Part shown: piece by piece, positions 21,605 to 29,897 of the stretch
How the letters are laid out: each line of letters opens with the position of its first letter
Numbering within the stretch: position 1 is the stretch's first letter
Assembly (NCBI GenBank): GCA_039105265.1
Contig: JAPFFF010000032.1
Coordinates: 62,001 to 126,000 of the forward strand
DNA: 64,000 nucleotides
Direction of reading: 5' to 3'
From: Tritrichomonas musculus
Taxonomy: Eukaryota > Parabasalia > Tritrichomonadida > Tritrichomonadidae
Translations under genes and position numbers: made by a program
The notes under the pieces: generated by a model
Databases searched by the model: none
What the model was told of the DNA's origin: nothing
The model's input: only the letters and a program-made list of their open reading frames with translations

Positions 21605-22216
21605 ATGACACTTCGTCAAGCGAGAATACTCTCAAGTGAGACCGACAACACGATCAAGCAAGAGCAGAACACCAACGTGAACATCAACATCAAGCCTCGT
21701 CAAGAGAGCAGACCATCCACAGTTCCCCTATATCCGGATGTGCAACCACTGAACCCGAACGTAAATTTTACTCAACTTCGCCCTCAAACGGGTGGAACAG
21801 TTTCCGATACTCCGACGATGACACCGGCATCAGCATATCCATCTCCACAACCAATCGACAGAGGTATCGCCGACATGGGAAGTGAATTGGATGAACTCGA
21901 CAAGAAGAACCGTTTCTTAGAGATGTTGGTCGAGATGTACGAGAACAACCCCTTGAAGGTGAACTCCTACGTAGTCTGCGAAAGCAGGTTGCTGATGGAG
22001 ATGATCAAGCTCTTGACCGGTTGCGAGAAGGTCGATTTAGTACTCAATGACGACATCTCCTGTGGTGGTGGATGTAGTGGGAAGTCCGATAAGATCATCT
22101 ATGTTTCGAAGATCCTCATCACGATTGACGGTAAGAGCGAAGACCTGAAGTACTGCAGAAACGATGTCTATAGCGAGTTCATTCGTTATGGAGTCAGCTT
22201 GAAGATGGTCTGCTAA
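21605..22216 (+). CDS. Polinton hypothetical protein, 203 aa
   Basis: I do not recognise this protein. The first 90 residues are polar and proline-rich and look disordered. The rest has a helix (LDELDKKNRFLEMLVEMYEN) and a strand-rich part with several cysteines and a glycine-rich loop CGGGCSGKS. That loop resembles a P-loop only superficially and lacks the usual context. The gene follows a GGGGTTTTTAATCG motif and is codirectional with the next gene. Confidence 0.6.
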   Translation: MTLRQARILSSETDNTIKQEQNTNVNINIKPRQESRPSTVPLYPDVQPLNPNVNFTQLRPQTGGTVSDTPTMTPASAYPSPQPIDRGIADMGSELDELDKKNRFLEMLVEMYENNPLKVNSYVVCESRLLMEMIKLLTGCEKVDLVLNDDISCGGGCSGKSDKIIYVSKILITIDGKSEDLKYCRNDVYSEFIRYGVSLKMVC

Positions 22217-22245
22217 GTGGTTCAATCTCTTTTTGTGTGACCCAA

Positions 22246-22494
22246 ATGAATGACACCTTGAATGGAATCACCAACGACATCGTCAAAACGAACCTCTTCT
22301 TCAACCGTTTGAGGGAGAACGCCTACGACGAGTACAAGAGAAGCAACTACGACGAATCCAAACTTGATGAGCTCATGCACTATATCCGTAACACATTCAT
22401 CGTCCAGAGAAACATCGATGACGACTTCAAAGAGCTGCAGCACATCGTCTGGAGAATCAATCAGAGTGTTGATAACATCAACGACATAGACTAA
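22246..22494 (+). CDS. Small helical Polinton protein, 82 aa
   Basis: The product (MNDTLNGITNDIVKTNLFFN...) is acidic and predicted largely helical with coiled-coil character. No family is recognised. I chose the ATG at 22246 because CTCTTTTTGTGTGACCCAA, the element's start-proximal motif, lies immediately upstream; an in-frame GTG nine bases earlier is unlikely. Confidence 0.6.
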   Translation: MNDTLNGITNDIVKTNLFFNRLRENAYDEYKRSNYDESKLDELMHYIRNTFIVQRNIDDDFKELQHIVWRINQSVDNINDID

Positions 22495-22770
22495 ATCACT
22501 GCTATCGAATGGTGAAGGAACGAAGTCAATCGGTTGAGTATTCGTGGAGATATGATCCTCGGAAGTTGGGTACCAAATCGGATATTTTTTGGAAATCTCG
22601 TTAACGGTCGCCCATTGAAATGTTGATCGTCGAGGTCAAATATTTGACCATATAACCGTCGAAAACGATACCCCGAATCCACCATCAGAATTGGCCTAGG
22701 TGCTTCCTATCCGGAGATACCCGTTACCAAGATATACCTAAACGGAACCTAATCTATGTCTGGCCAGACG

Positions 22771-22851
22771 TGGTACAGTGGTAGGGTCATGAAGCATGTC
22801 TCCCAGCTTCGGCGGCAGGCATGAGTTCGATTCTCAGCAGTACCGATTTTT
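22771..22851 (+). ncRNA. tRNA-like RNA polymerase III gene candidate
   Basis: A perfect box A match, TGGTACAGTGG, stands at 22771-22781. A box-B-like GAGTTCGATTC stands at 22823-22833 at normal tRNA spacing, and a run of five T at 22847-22851 could stop Pol III. A T-arm-like stem (TGAG/CTCA) folds around TTCGATT. The flanking arms do not give a proper 7-bp acceptor stem or a clear anticodon arm, so it is not a standard tRNA. Confidence 0.4.
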
Positions 22852-23028
22852 CGTGTTATTTTCGATCACACTCGTGATGGAGCCCTAGCGAACTAAACAC
22901 CTTGGGTAAGCCATTGCTTGTGGGTCATGGGTAGCACGAGACATCTACCGGTAGATGGAACTCTCTTTAATGAAAGGGCTTCGCGTCCTTTCCCCAGCCA
23001 TAGTGGTATGCAACGGTTTCTCTTGTAA

Positions 23029-23047
23029 GGGATTGATGTACAATCCC
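23029..23047 (+). other. Hairpin in the Polinton non-coding region
   Basis: GGGATTG pairs with CAATCCC around a 5-nt loop, the strongest of several stems here. Others are ATCAC/GTGAT (22865-22878) and GAAAGG/CCTTTC (22972-22992). Confidence 0.5.
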
Positions 23048-23150
23048 GGGTACGTATGTCTTTCTCTTACATCGAATGCACGACGCATCCACGAAGACGG
23101 TTGGTTTTTGCTCTTTTTTGCTCGAGTCATCCAAAAATAGGTTCAGTCCA

Positions 23151-25013
23151 TTACGATCTAAACACAGCGAGAGTCGTTTCATTGATCTTCCCAGTGACCT
23201 TCCCGACGATGGATTGTTGGATTCGGAGAGTCATGGCATAGTCTTCGTCCAGGATCTTCCCGTTGAAGAGGATTACGTCACCGATTTGATAGAGATTGGC
23301 ATCGTCGACAGTGAATAGCATGTCACCGTGTGTCGCAAACGTGATGCAACCGTTAGATTCGTCAACAGAAGTGATTACCCCAACGAACTCTTTGTAGGAT
23401 CCATCGACGATGACGCTGCAGATACAATCCGTTGAATCAGTAGCCGTTGAGGATACCCACTTACCATTGACTCGTTTATAGACATGTCCACTGAGGAACA
23501 CTGGCTTACCGACTTTGAAATCAGTGATCTCTTCTCCGGCTTCGATAGGGCAGTAGTGAGTGATGGTGGTGCTGGGTTTCAGATTATGTCGAGAGAGTGT
23601 GTAATCGTTGAATAGCTTCATCAACCCACCAATCAATTCATCAAGGGAATCATCGTTATCGGCTTCAATGAACTCGATGTACTTGAATATCCCATACGCT
23701 CCGGTATCGACGAGAGGATCATAGTGTCCGTACATCAGATCGTAATCCCGGTAGTCTAAGCTGGATAAGAAGCTCATGTCGATCGAGATGCAGTCTTTGT
23801 TGACTTGACTATCATGATAGAGTTCACCCGTTGCATCCGTGATCGCATGAGGAGTATTGGCGACGCCACCAAGCCACATGATTGCTGATCCCTTATAGTT
23901 GATGAGATCAAACACTACCACGATGTTGATGCTCTTCGGTGCGTTGTATCCATCGTCATCCAGCTTCACGATCACATACTTCGCTTTCGGTGGAACGTCT
24001 TGGAGACTGATTTCGATGGATGTTGGATCGAATGTCAGACACGCCACATGTTTCTCAGCTAGTCCATAGTAATCCCTAGTGGTGATATCGCTTTGAATGA
24101 AGTTGGTGAATGCAGACATCAGGGATTGACTGTCGAGGGCACCTTCTTTCATGACGTACCTGGCATCACATTCACTCGTTGTCGGATAGTTGCTGAGCTT
24201 GTATATCGAGAAGAGGTCCATCAACGAACCCATCATCGCTTCATCAGTCTCAACGAACCTAACGTACTTGAATTCCCTGTACGCACCAGTATCGATAACG
24301 AGATCATCGTGAGTGGGGAAGTTTCCACCATCAACCCCAATGTAAAACGAAGCGGCGATACCATCTCCAGATTGGTTTGAAGTGACATCAGCTACAGTAT
24401 ATTTGAACTCCCCTGATCCCGTGAAGACAAGCAATCTACCGGTCTTCTTGACGTTGTTGTACACGACGATGAAGCTCATGCGGAAGTAATGATCGGATGG
24501 GCATTGATAGTAGGCCACGATGTACTTCACTCTCGAGAGGTCAACCTCTTTGAAGCTCATATCGAAATCACCGTTAATGAAGGTTAGGTTGGATATGTAC
24601 TTCTTGGCTTCGTCAGCGTAGTTCACGGCTGCTCTATCGTTTTTGATGTACTCGGAGAAGGTGTTCACCATAGAGTTCTTGGTAATGGATTTGTCGTCGA
24701 TGACGTCATTCAACACTGCATTCAGGCTACTGCTGATGGGATCTGATGATGGATTCTCTATCCAGATGAACCTTCGAACCATACTGAGTGCACTAGCCAT
24801 ATCGAGATCAATCGAGGTAGGGAGACCCTCACTATTGATGAAGAGAATACCGTTCTGGACACTAAAGATCACGCGGCAATCGAGTGATAGCTTCTCGCAC
24901 CTCATTCTACCCGATCTGTTCTTCATATCCACTTCGAATTCAACGTACCTGTCTTCTTCGATGTCGAACACGATGTTTAGGTATGTGGCGTTTGGGTATG
25001 ATGTCGACTTCAT
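23151..25013 (-). CDS. Beta-rich virion-surface-like protein, 620 aa
   Basis: Two internal copies of a domain of about 190 residues are evident. Each ends in a (V)DTGAYxxFKYxxFxE block followed by a LMxLFxxYxLS helix (near residues 240-275 and 437-480). A distinct C-terminal domain (about 490-620) starts EAGEEITDFKVGKPVFLSG and is strand-rich. Repeated beta domains next to a fibre-like gene suggest a receptor-binding or spike protein. I recognise no named family. The start is the least certain in the element because no T-rich motif precedes it. Confidence 0.65.
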   Translation of the reverse strand: MKSTSYPNATYLNIVFDIEEDRYVEFEVDMKNRSGRMRCEKLSLDCRVIFSVQNGILFINSEGLPTSIDLDMASALSMVRRFIWIENPSSDPISSSLNAVLNDVIDDKSITKNSMVNTFSEYIKNDRAAVNYADEAKKYISNLTFINGDFDMSFKEVDLSRVKYIVAYYQCPSDHYFRMSFIVVYNNVKKTGRLLVFTGSGEFKYTVADVTSNQSGDGIAASFYIGVDGGNFPTHDDLVIDTGAYREFKYVRFVETDEAMMGSLMDLFSIYKLSNYPTTSECDARYVMKEGALDSQSLMSAFTNFIQSDITTRDYYGLAEKHVACLTFDPTSIEISLQDVPPKAKYVIVKLDDDGYNAPKSINIVVVFDLINYKGSAIMWLGGVANTPHAITDATGELYHDSQVNKDCISIDMSFLSSLDYRDYDLMYGHYDPLVDTGAYGIFKYIEFIEADNDDSLDELIGGLMKLFNDYTLSRHNLKPSTTITHYCPIEAGEEITDFKVGKPVFLSGHVYKRVNGKWVSSTATDSTDCICSVIVDGSYKEFVGVITSVDESNGCITFATHGDMLFTVDDANLYQIGDVILFNGKILDEDYAMTLRIQQSIVGKVTGKINETTLAVFRS

Positions 25014-25258
25014 GGTGAGATAGCTTTCCCCATCTAGGATGACTAGGCGACTGATGTAGTTGAGTGAATCCGATATCTGGTCATGGACAATGGACTCGTT
25101 AAAGAGTGTGCTAGCAATCGAGTTCGCAATGTCTGACTCTGTGATGACGCCCGTTTACGAGCAAACAGGTTATCGGAATCTGCTTTAGAGTAACTGGTCC
25201 CCTTTGGTTGGTATTTGGTGTCTGTCTCGGATTTGGTGTATCGGATGTTGATGTCACG

Positions 25259-26713
25259 TTATGCTTCGTCGAACTTGTCATCGACCTCTTTCTTGGTGTA
25301 TCTGTTGTTGATGGATGTCGTCAATGAATTGATATCGTTAGTGTGCTTCGTTGATGTAACGAACTTGTCATCGACCTCTTTCTTGGTGTATCTGTTGTTG
25401 AGGGAATCGTTGATGGTGGATACCTTGCCATCGATCTCGCTTTTGGTGTATCGGTCAATGAGTTCATCGTTGATGTTGTTGATGGATGTGGTGAAGGATG
25501 TTGTCGTAACGTAACCGTTGAGGTTGTTGTTCGTTAAGGAGAGCTTGTCATCGACCTCTTTCTTGGTATATCGGTCACCGAGTTCATCGTTGATGTCGTT
25601 GATGGATGTGGTGAAGGATGATGTCGTCACGTAGTTACCGAAGTTGTTGTTGATGGTGGATACCTTGTTATCGATCTCGCTTTTGGTGTATCGGTCACCG
25701 AGTTCATCGTTGATGTTGTTGATGGATGTGGTGAATGATGTTGTCGTCACATAGTCACCGAAGTTGTTGTTCGTTAAGGAGAGCTTGTCATCGACCTCTT
25801 TCTTGGTGTATCTGTCACCGAGTTCATCGTTGATGGTGGATACTGCTGTGTTGATTGTCTCATTGAGTTCATCCCTTGCGGTAGTGATATCTGAAGGGAA
25901 TGCTACAGTGGAACTCAGTGTCGATACGGTGGTTTCGAGGCTGTCCAAATCGGTCTTCAACTGAGTGATATCGCTTTCGGCTGTTGATAAATCGGTCTTC
26001 AATTGAGTGATGTCCGTTTCGGCTTCATCCATAGCGGAGTTGATGTTCGTGATGGATTCTTGAGCAGAGTCGAGGTCGATGTTGATTAGTTTGATCTCGT
26101 TGTCGATGATCTTGATGTTGCTTTCATTCTCAAGAGATCTCTCATTGAGGGTCTTGTCATTGGTTTCGAAGTGGATGAGTGATTCGTTGACGCTGCTGAT
26201 CAAGGTGTTCATGACGGTGTTCACATCATCGACTGTTACCTCGGGTTCGGGTTCGTCAAGGTCAATGTCGCGAGTGGTTGTATCCATCAGCATACTGAGC
26301 CCTGAAGGAGCATCAAGGTTGGGATGATTCTCTAAGTGTTCGCTGATGGTGTTTGATAGAGCATCGATATTCTCGAACATGGTGCTGCAGATTTTGTCGT
26401 GCTTGAGGTCAACTATGGTGGTGTTTTGGTCGCATTCGGCTATCAACTCAAAGGCTTTATCGATATCGGCTTTGACCTCCGACATTGACATGGGGTATCC
26501 ATCAACCATCACTTCCATATCGGCTTCAAACACAGGAGTGGACTTGAACGTAACACTGCTACCGAGGAATCCCTCGAATTTGGTGTCTCCATCGAAGGTC
26601 GCGTTGTGGTATACATGAAGGTTATCCAGTAATTGGTTCCCTCCACCACCATCTCGAGTACCCCCTACAAGGGCTTTATCGATAGCGTTCTGCTTGGTTA
26701 ATATACCGGTCAT
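25259..26713 (-). CDS. Trimeric-fibre-like protein with YTKxExDxK repeats, 484 aa
   Basis: The N-terminal third is mixed; the middle (about 190-290) has heptad-like coiled coil (ITNINSAMDEAETDITQLKT, then LSTAESDITQL). The C-terminal part has six RYTKKEVDDK/RYTKSEIDNK repeats separated by TSINNINDEL-type linkers. YTKxExDxK repeats are common in trimeric phage and viral fibre shafts, so I infer a host-attachment fibre. ATG 26713 follows CTATTTTTAGTCGAAATCAA. At DNA level the repeat region (25260-25860) is a tandem array. Confidence 0.75.
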   Translation of the reverse strand: MTGILTKQNAIDKALVGGTRDGGGGNQLLDNLHVYHNATFDGDTKFEGFLGSSVTFKSTPVFEADMEVMVDGYPMSMSEVKADIDKAFELIAECDQNTTIVDLKHDKICSTMFENIDALSNTISEHLENHPNLDAPSGLSMLMDTTTRDIDLDEPEPEVTVDDVNTVMNTLISSVNESLIHFETNDKTLNERSLENESNIKIIDNEIKLINIDLDSAQESITNINSAMDEAETDITQLKTDLSTAESDITQLKTDLDSLETTVSTLSSTVAFPSDITTARDELNETINTAVSTINDELGDRYTKKEVDDKLSLTNNNFGDYVTTTSFTTSINNINDELGDRYTKSEIDNKVSTINNNFGNYVTTSSFTTSINDINDELGDRYTKKEVDDKLSLTNNNLNGYVTTTSFTTSINNINDELIDRYTKSEIDGKVSTINDSLNNRYTKKEVDDKFVTSTKHTNDINSLTTSINNRYTKKEVDDKFDEA

Positions 26714-26746
26714 TTGATTTCGACTAAAAATAGGATGTGGGGGGTC

Positions 26747-27250
26747 TCAGTACTCGAGTTTCAGGAAGAGGGTGAAGTTGTCGGGCTTGATCTCATGACC
26801 CTCCGCGTCTGTGAACCATACCTTGAAGGAGTTCTTTCGTGAGATGATCTCGTATTTGCGGTTGTCGTCAGGGGGAACTAGATTGGCGTACCACACAAGG
26901 GAATCACAGTACTCATCACGGGGAACGAAGGAGCAATGGACTTCGGTTTCACCATCGAGGTAGTGCTTACACGTGGCTCTGCAGTACTGAAACGCTATGT
27001 AGCGATCATTCGATGAGTTGACGAACTCTGGTGGTAGTATGTTGTCGTAGTCTCTGGTGATGAAGTACGTCTTGGTGGTTGGTTCAGTGGATTGGATGTT
27101 CTGCATCTGTCTCTCGTAATCGTCAACGACTCCGTCACCGTTGAGGTCTTCATATTCATCGTGAGCATCACCTCGATACGGATCAATGTTGTAGGATATT
27201 CGATTGGGGAGGGGTACGTTGTGGAAGACTCGCTGAGAGTATGTCGTCAT
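26747..27250 (-). CDS. Probable minor capsid (penton-like) protein, 167 aa
   Basis: It lies directly downstream of the probable major capsid gene in the same direction, where Polintons keep the single-jelly-roll minor capsid gene. The product (MTTYSQRVFHNVPLPNRISY...) is strand-rich and of plausible length. Residues around 33-44 read DLNGDGVVDDYE, a canonical EF-hand-like calcium loop. I chose ATG 27250 because CTATTTTTACCGAAATCAAA precedes it. Assignment rests on position and size, not on a sequence match. Confidence 0.6.
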   Translation of the reverse strand: MTTYSQRVFHNVPLPNRISYNIDPYRGDAHDEYEDLNGDGVVDDYERQMQNIQSTEPTTKTYFITRDYDNILPPEFVNSSNDRYIAFQYCRATCKHYLDGETEVHCSFVPRDEYCDSLVWYANLVPPDDNRKYEIISRKNSFKVWFTDAEGHEIKPDNFTLFLKLEY

Positions 27251-27303
27251 GGATTTGATTTCGGTAAAAATAGTCAGCAACAGCACCTCGGTGAATGATC
27301 CCT

Positions 27304-29025
27304 TTACTCGTAACCAGCAGGAATTCCACGTGGATGGTATCGAACACCACCATCTATTGACCATGTCCAGTAAGTATCGCTGCAGATCCACATCTCAGGA
27401 GCAGGTGGATGAACATCTCTGACGACGGTTCCGTTATCGAGAACATCTGGGTAGAAGTATGTATCGTCTTCACCTTTGTGGATTGGTTGTCCCTTGAAGT
27501 TGACTGTGATGGAGTGGCATCCAGTATCGATACCATCAAAGACGTATCCAGCATTGCCGCGTTCGAGTTGGAAGTTGATTCCGAATGATGTGTTATCCGC
27601 GGCTGATGTGGCTTTGTACCTCTTTCCAGTAACTTCATCGTTGAGTGCAAGAGAGAACGAGCGGACTAATTCGTCAGTGGCTTCGATGCATCCGTCGAGT
27701 TCATTCGCGATGAGTTGATGTTGAACGAATCTACCATCATGAGTTGTTTCGAATTCGGTATCTGGGTATTGTCTCTTGTTGACGGTGAGCTGACAGTGTT
27801 GGTACATGATGTTCTGGAAGCATGTGATATCCCCTGGATGACGTGGAAACATGAGTGTGATGTTTGTGGCGTTTCGGAGTGGAATGGATTTCGAGACGTC
27901 TAATCCCTCAGCTTTGGCAGTACCTTCGAAGATCTCGCGAGTGAGTTCTTGTGCAGGGACGATGATTGGGGTCTTAAGTGCTTCGTACAATCCCTCGATG
28001 ACGTTTGGTTTGACACCGAATCCAGCACAGTTGGTTCTCGCTATCTTGATCTCACCGTTGTTGTATAGCTGAAGGGTATTGAACTTGACGGTCCAGTGGT
28101 TCTCTTTGGCGTCGTTGATGGAGGATGCTTTGAAGTCAATGCTCGCGTCAGCTACTGCTGTGTTGAGTGGTTTCTCGGTGACTGCGTGAACGATCTTCGC
28201 TGGCATTCCAATCTGTGTGAAGTGGGCTGTGATAGGGAGTATCCATGGTGAACTGTACTCTTTGGTGGCATCGTAGTTCATGAATTTGAGTACATCAGCA
28301 ACGGCTTTGGGATCGATTTGACACCAAACGAGGGCATCTAAAGAGGTTCTGATCTCTTCTTCTACTTCACCGAGGATTCGGTTAGGATAGAGGCGCCAGG
28401 CTTGGAGTGCGAGTTGGTCTGTGAATGGGATGATGAGATCGAGTTTGACGTCAACGGGTGCTCCACCTTCGAACTTGGCTAATGGGATGTAGACACCGCA
28501 CTTGCATGGCATGTAGTTCATAACGTTCTCCCAGATGGAGTGTGCATGAGGGTTGGCTGCTTTAGCGTCACGTGCTTTGATGGAGTTGTATGCGAATGAT
28601 TCGCGGATGAGTTCGTCTTGGCGATAGGTGTCGATGAGCTTGCCGTTCACCCAGAATCTACAGTCTTCGATGAATTCAACGGAGTTCTTGAAGCCGACGA
28701 AGATGAGGTTCAACCCTTCTGTATCGATCTTAGAGATGGCGTCAGCAGCGATGTTGTTCTGGAACTTGACCTTGAATTCGACTGTGGCGTTGATGAATCC
28801 CTTCTCGATTTGGCTGATGGTGTGACCTGAGTGAGTGAGCTTCAAGCGAGTTTTGGTACCGACTGGCATTGGAGCATCTTTGTTGAGGAACTCTTCGGTA
28901 ACGAAAGAGAATGTGTTGTCACCTCCGTTCTTTTGGACGAGGTTACGGAGAGTATCGTTGAAGAAGTCGAGGACATCTCCCTCGTCATTGCCGGAGTTCT
29001 TGAATTGAGCGTTCTGGTAGGTCAT
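27304..29025 (-). CDS. Probable major capsid protein (double jelly roll), 573 aa
   Basis: Length, strand-rich composition and position between minor capsid and ATPase genes fit a Polinton major capsid protein, the hexon-like double-jelly-roll shell subunit. Notable segments are NKDAPMPVGTKTRLKLTHSG near the N-terminus, ANPHAHSIWENVMNYMPCKC mid-way and LMFPRHPGDITCFQNIMYQH in the second half. ATG 29025 follows CCGATTTTTTAGTGACAACC; the next gene downstream (minor capsid) starts 53 bp after its stop. A structure prediction would settle the fold. Confidence 0.75.
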   Translation of the reverse strand: MTYQNAQFKNSGNDEGDVLDFFNDTLRNLVQKNGGDNTFSFVTEEFLNKDAPMPVGTKTRLKLTHSGHTISQIEKGFINATVEFKVKFQNNIAADAISKIDTEGLNLIFVGFKNSVEFIEDCRFWVNGKLIDTYRQDELIRESFAYNSIKARDAKAANPHAHSIWENVMNYMPCKCGVYIPLAKFEGGAPVDVKLDLIIPFTDQLALQAWRLYPNRILGEVEEEIRTSLDALVWCQIDPKAVADVLKFMNYDATKEYSSPWILPITAHFTQIGMPAKIVHAVTEKPLNTAVADASIDFKASSINDAKENHWTVKFNTLQLYNNGEIKIARTNCAGFGVKPNVIEGLYEALKTPIIVPAQELTREIFEGTAKAEGLDVSKSIPLRNATNITLMFPRHPGDITCFQNIMYQHCQLTVNKRQYPDTEFETTHDGRFVQHQLIANELDGCIEATDELVRSFSLALNDEVTGKRYKATSAADNTSFGINFQLERGNAGYVFDGIDTGCHSITVNFKGQPIHKGEDDTYFYPDVLDNGTVVRDVHPPAPEMWICSDTYWTWSIDGGVRYHPRGIPAGYE

Positions 29026-29103
29026 TTGGGTTGTCACTAAAAAATCGGAACTGTCGATGGGGTTCTAACCTCGTTGAAATCACTTTTTTGTATCACCACA
29101 AAC

Positions 29104-29424
29104 ATGGCATTCGGAACCTGGTTCAAAAAACTCGGGAAGAAGATCGTAGATGGGATCAAGAAAGTAGTTCCCATCGCCAAGAAAGTCGGTAAGGTCGTCA
29201 AGAACACGGTAGCACCCATATTGGGAACCATCGGTAACGCAATCGGTGGAAAGGTTGGTAACGCTATTGGTGTCGCAAGCAAAGTCACTGGAATAGCTGG
29301 TGATAAAGCAGTCTCGATATCAGACAAGGTCGACAACTACATCAAAACGAATGGGCGTTCAGCGATTGATGACTGGATAGCTCATGAACGAAGCCTCGGC
29401 AACCGTCTTATCCATCCAAGGTAA
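29104..29424 (+). CDS. Small amphipathic Polinton protein B, 106 aa
   Basis: It begins MAFGTWFKKLGKKIVDGIKK and continues as a basic, glycine- and valine-rich amphipathic stretch (PILGTIGNAIGGKVGNAIGV). It is paralogous at the N-terminus to the 79-aa protein at 21307-21546. I chose ATG 29104 from that match and from the CACTTTTTTGTATC motif upstream. The features suit a membrane-active or core-associated virion protein, by analogy only. Confidence 0.7.
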   Translation: MAFGTWFKKLGKKIVDGIKKVVPIAKKVGKVVKNTVAPILGTIGNAIGGKVGNAIGVASKVTGIAGDKAVSISDKVDNYIKTNGRSAIDDWIAHERSLGNRLIHPR

Positions 29425-29549
29425 GAGTGATTTCGGGTCCGCCCCATTTCGGGTACACCCATTTCGGAGGTGATTGAATGAGTTCGTTAATGATTGATCT
29501 GTTTCGGAATCGATCGATAAGGTTTACCTATTTTTGTGTTGACTCAAAC

Positions 29550-29897
29550 ATGGACGTCAAAGTAATTGAGCCCATCACGCACTACCTCAAAGAGTTCGAC
29601 ACCCCTAACGACTTCGACTCATGGTACAAATCCCATCAAGAAGAGATGGACAAGCTAACCACCCACAAGCTCAACAAGATGTACCACATCAACGGATATC
29701 GTGTCACGAGAATCAAAGGTGTACTATCACTCAAGAAAGCCCCGAAAGCGACGAAACCCAAAGAAGATGACTCGGAGACGGAACAGAGATTCATGGCTAT
29801 CGAGAACGAGATATCCGAGATGAGTGACGACATCAAAAACATCAAGTTGGCGTTGCAGTCGATACAAGACTACTTCAATCAACTCATACCTGAATGA
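29550..29897 (+). CDS. Polinton hypothetical coiled-coil protein, 115 aa
   Basis: The N-terminal half is mixed (MDVKVIEPITHYLKEFDTPN). A basic linker KKAPKATKPK follows, then a C-terminal coiled coil (FMAIENEISEMSDDIKNIKL...). Coiled coil plus basic linker may indicate a virion or scaffold role; this is weak inference. ATG 29550 follows CCTATTTTTGTGTTGACTCA. The stop overlaps the ATPase stop by 14 bp. Confidence 0.6.
   Translation: MDVKVIEPITHYLKEFDTPNDFDSWYKSHQEEMDKLTTHKLNKMYHINGYRVTRIKGVLSLKKAPKATKPKEDDSETEQRFMAIENEISEMSDDIKNIKLALQSIQDYFNQLIPE

Larger units (their letters stand above)
22495..23150. other. Central non-coding region of the Polinton
   Basis: About 650 bp lacks a convincing gene, unusual in this compact element. 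The region includes the element's midpoint. It contains two perfect 16-bp palindromes (22634-22649, 22942-22957), a tRNA-like Pol III module (22771-22851) and hairpins at 22865-22878, 22972-22992 and 23029-23047. An origin, a structured RNA or a regulatory region are all possible; the sequence does not decide. Confidence 0.6.

Noticed and set aside
22069-22092. P-loop NTPase motif (GGGCSGKS) in the 203-aa Polinton protein
   Set aside because: No preceding strand/helix context and no Walker B partner; the match is superficial.
22771-22851. A standard tRNA gene inside the Polinton
   Set aside because: Box A, box B and a T5 run are present, but no 7-bp acceptor stem and no convincing anticodon arm can be drawn, so I call it only tRNA-like.
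22945-23318. Several overlapping 60-80-codon frames in the Polinton centre
   Set aside because: They lie on both strands over hairpin-rich sequence, lack the element's T-rich start motif and resemble nothing.
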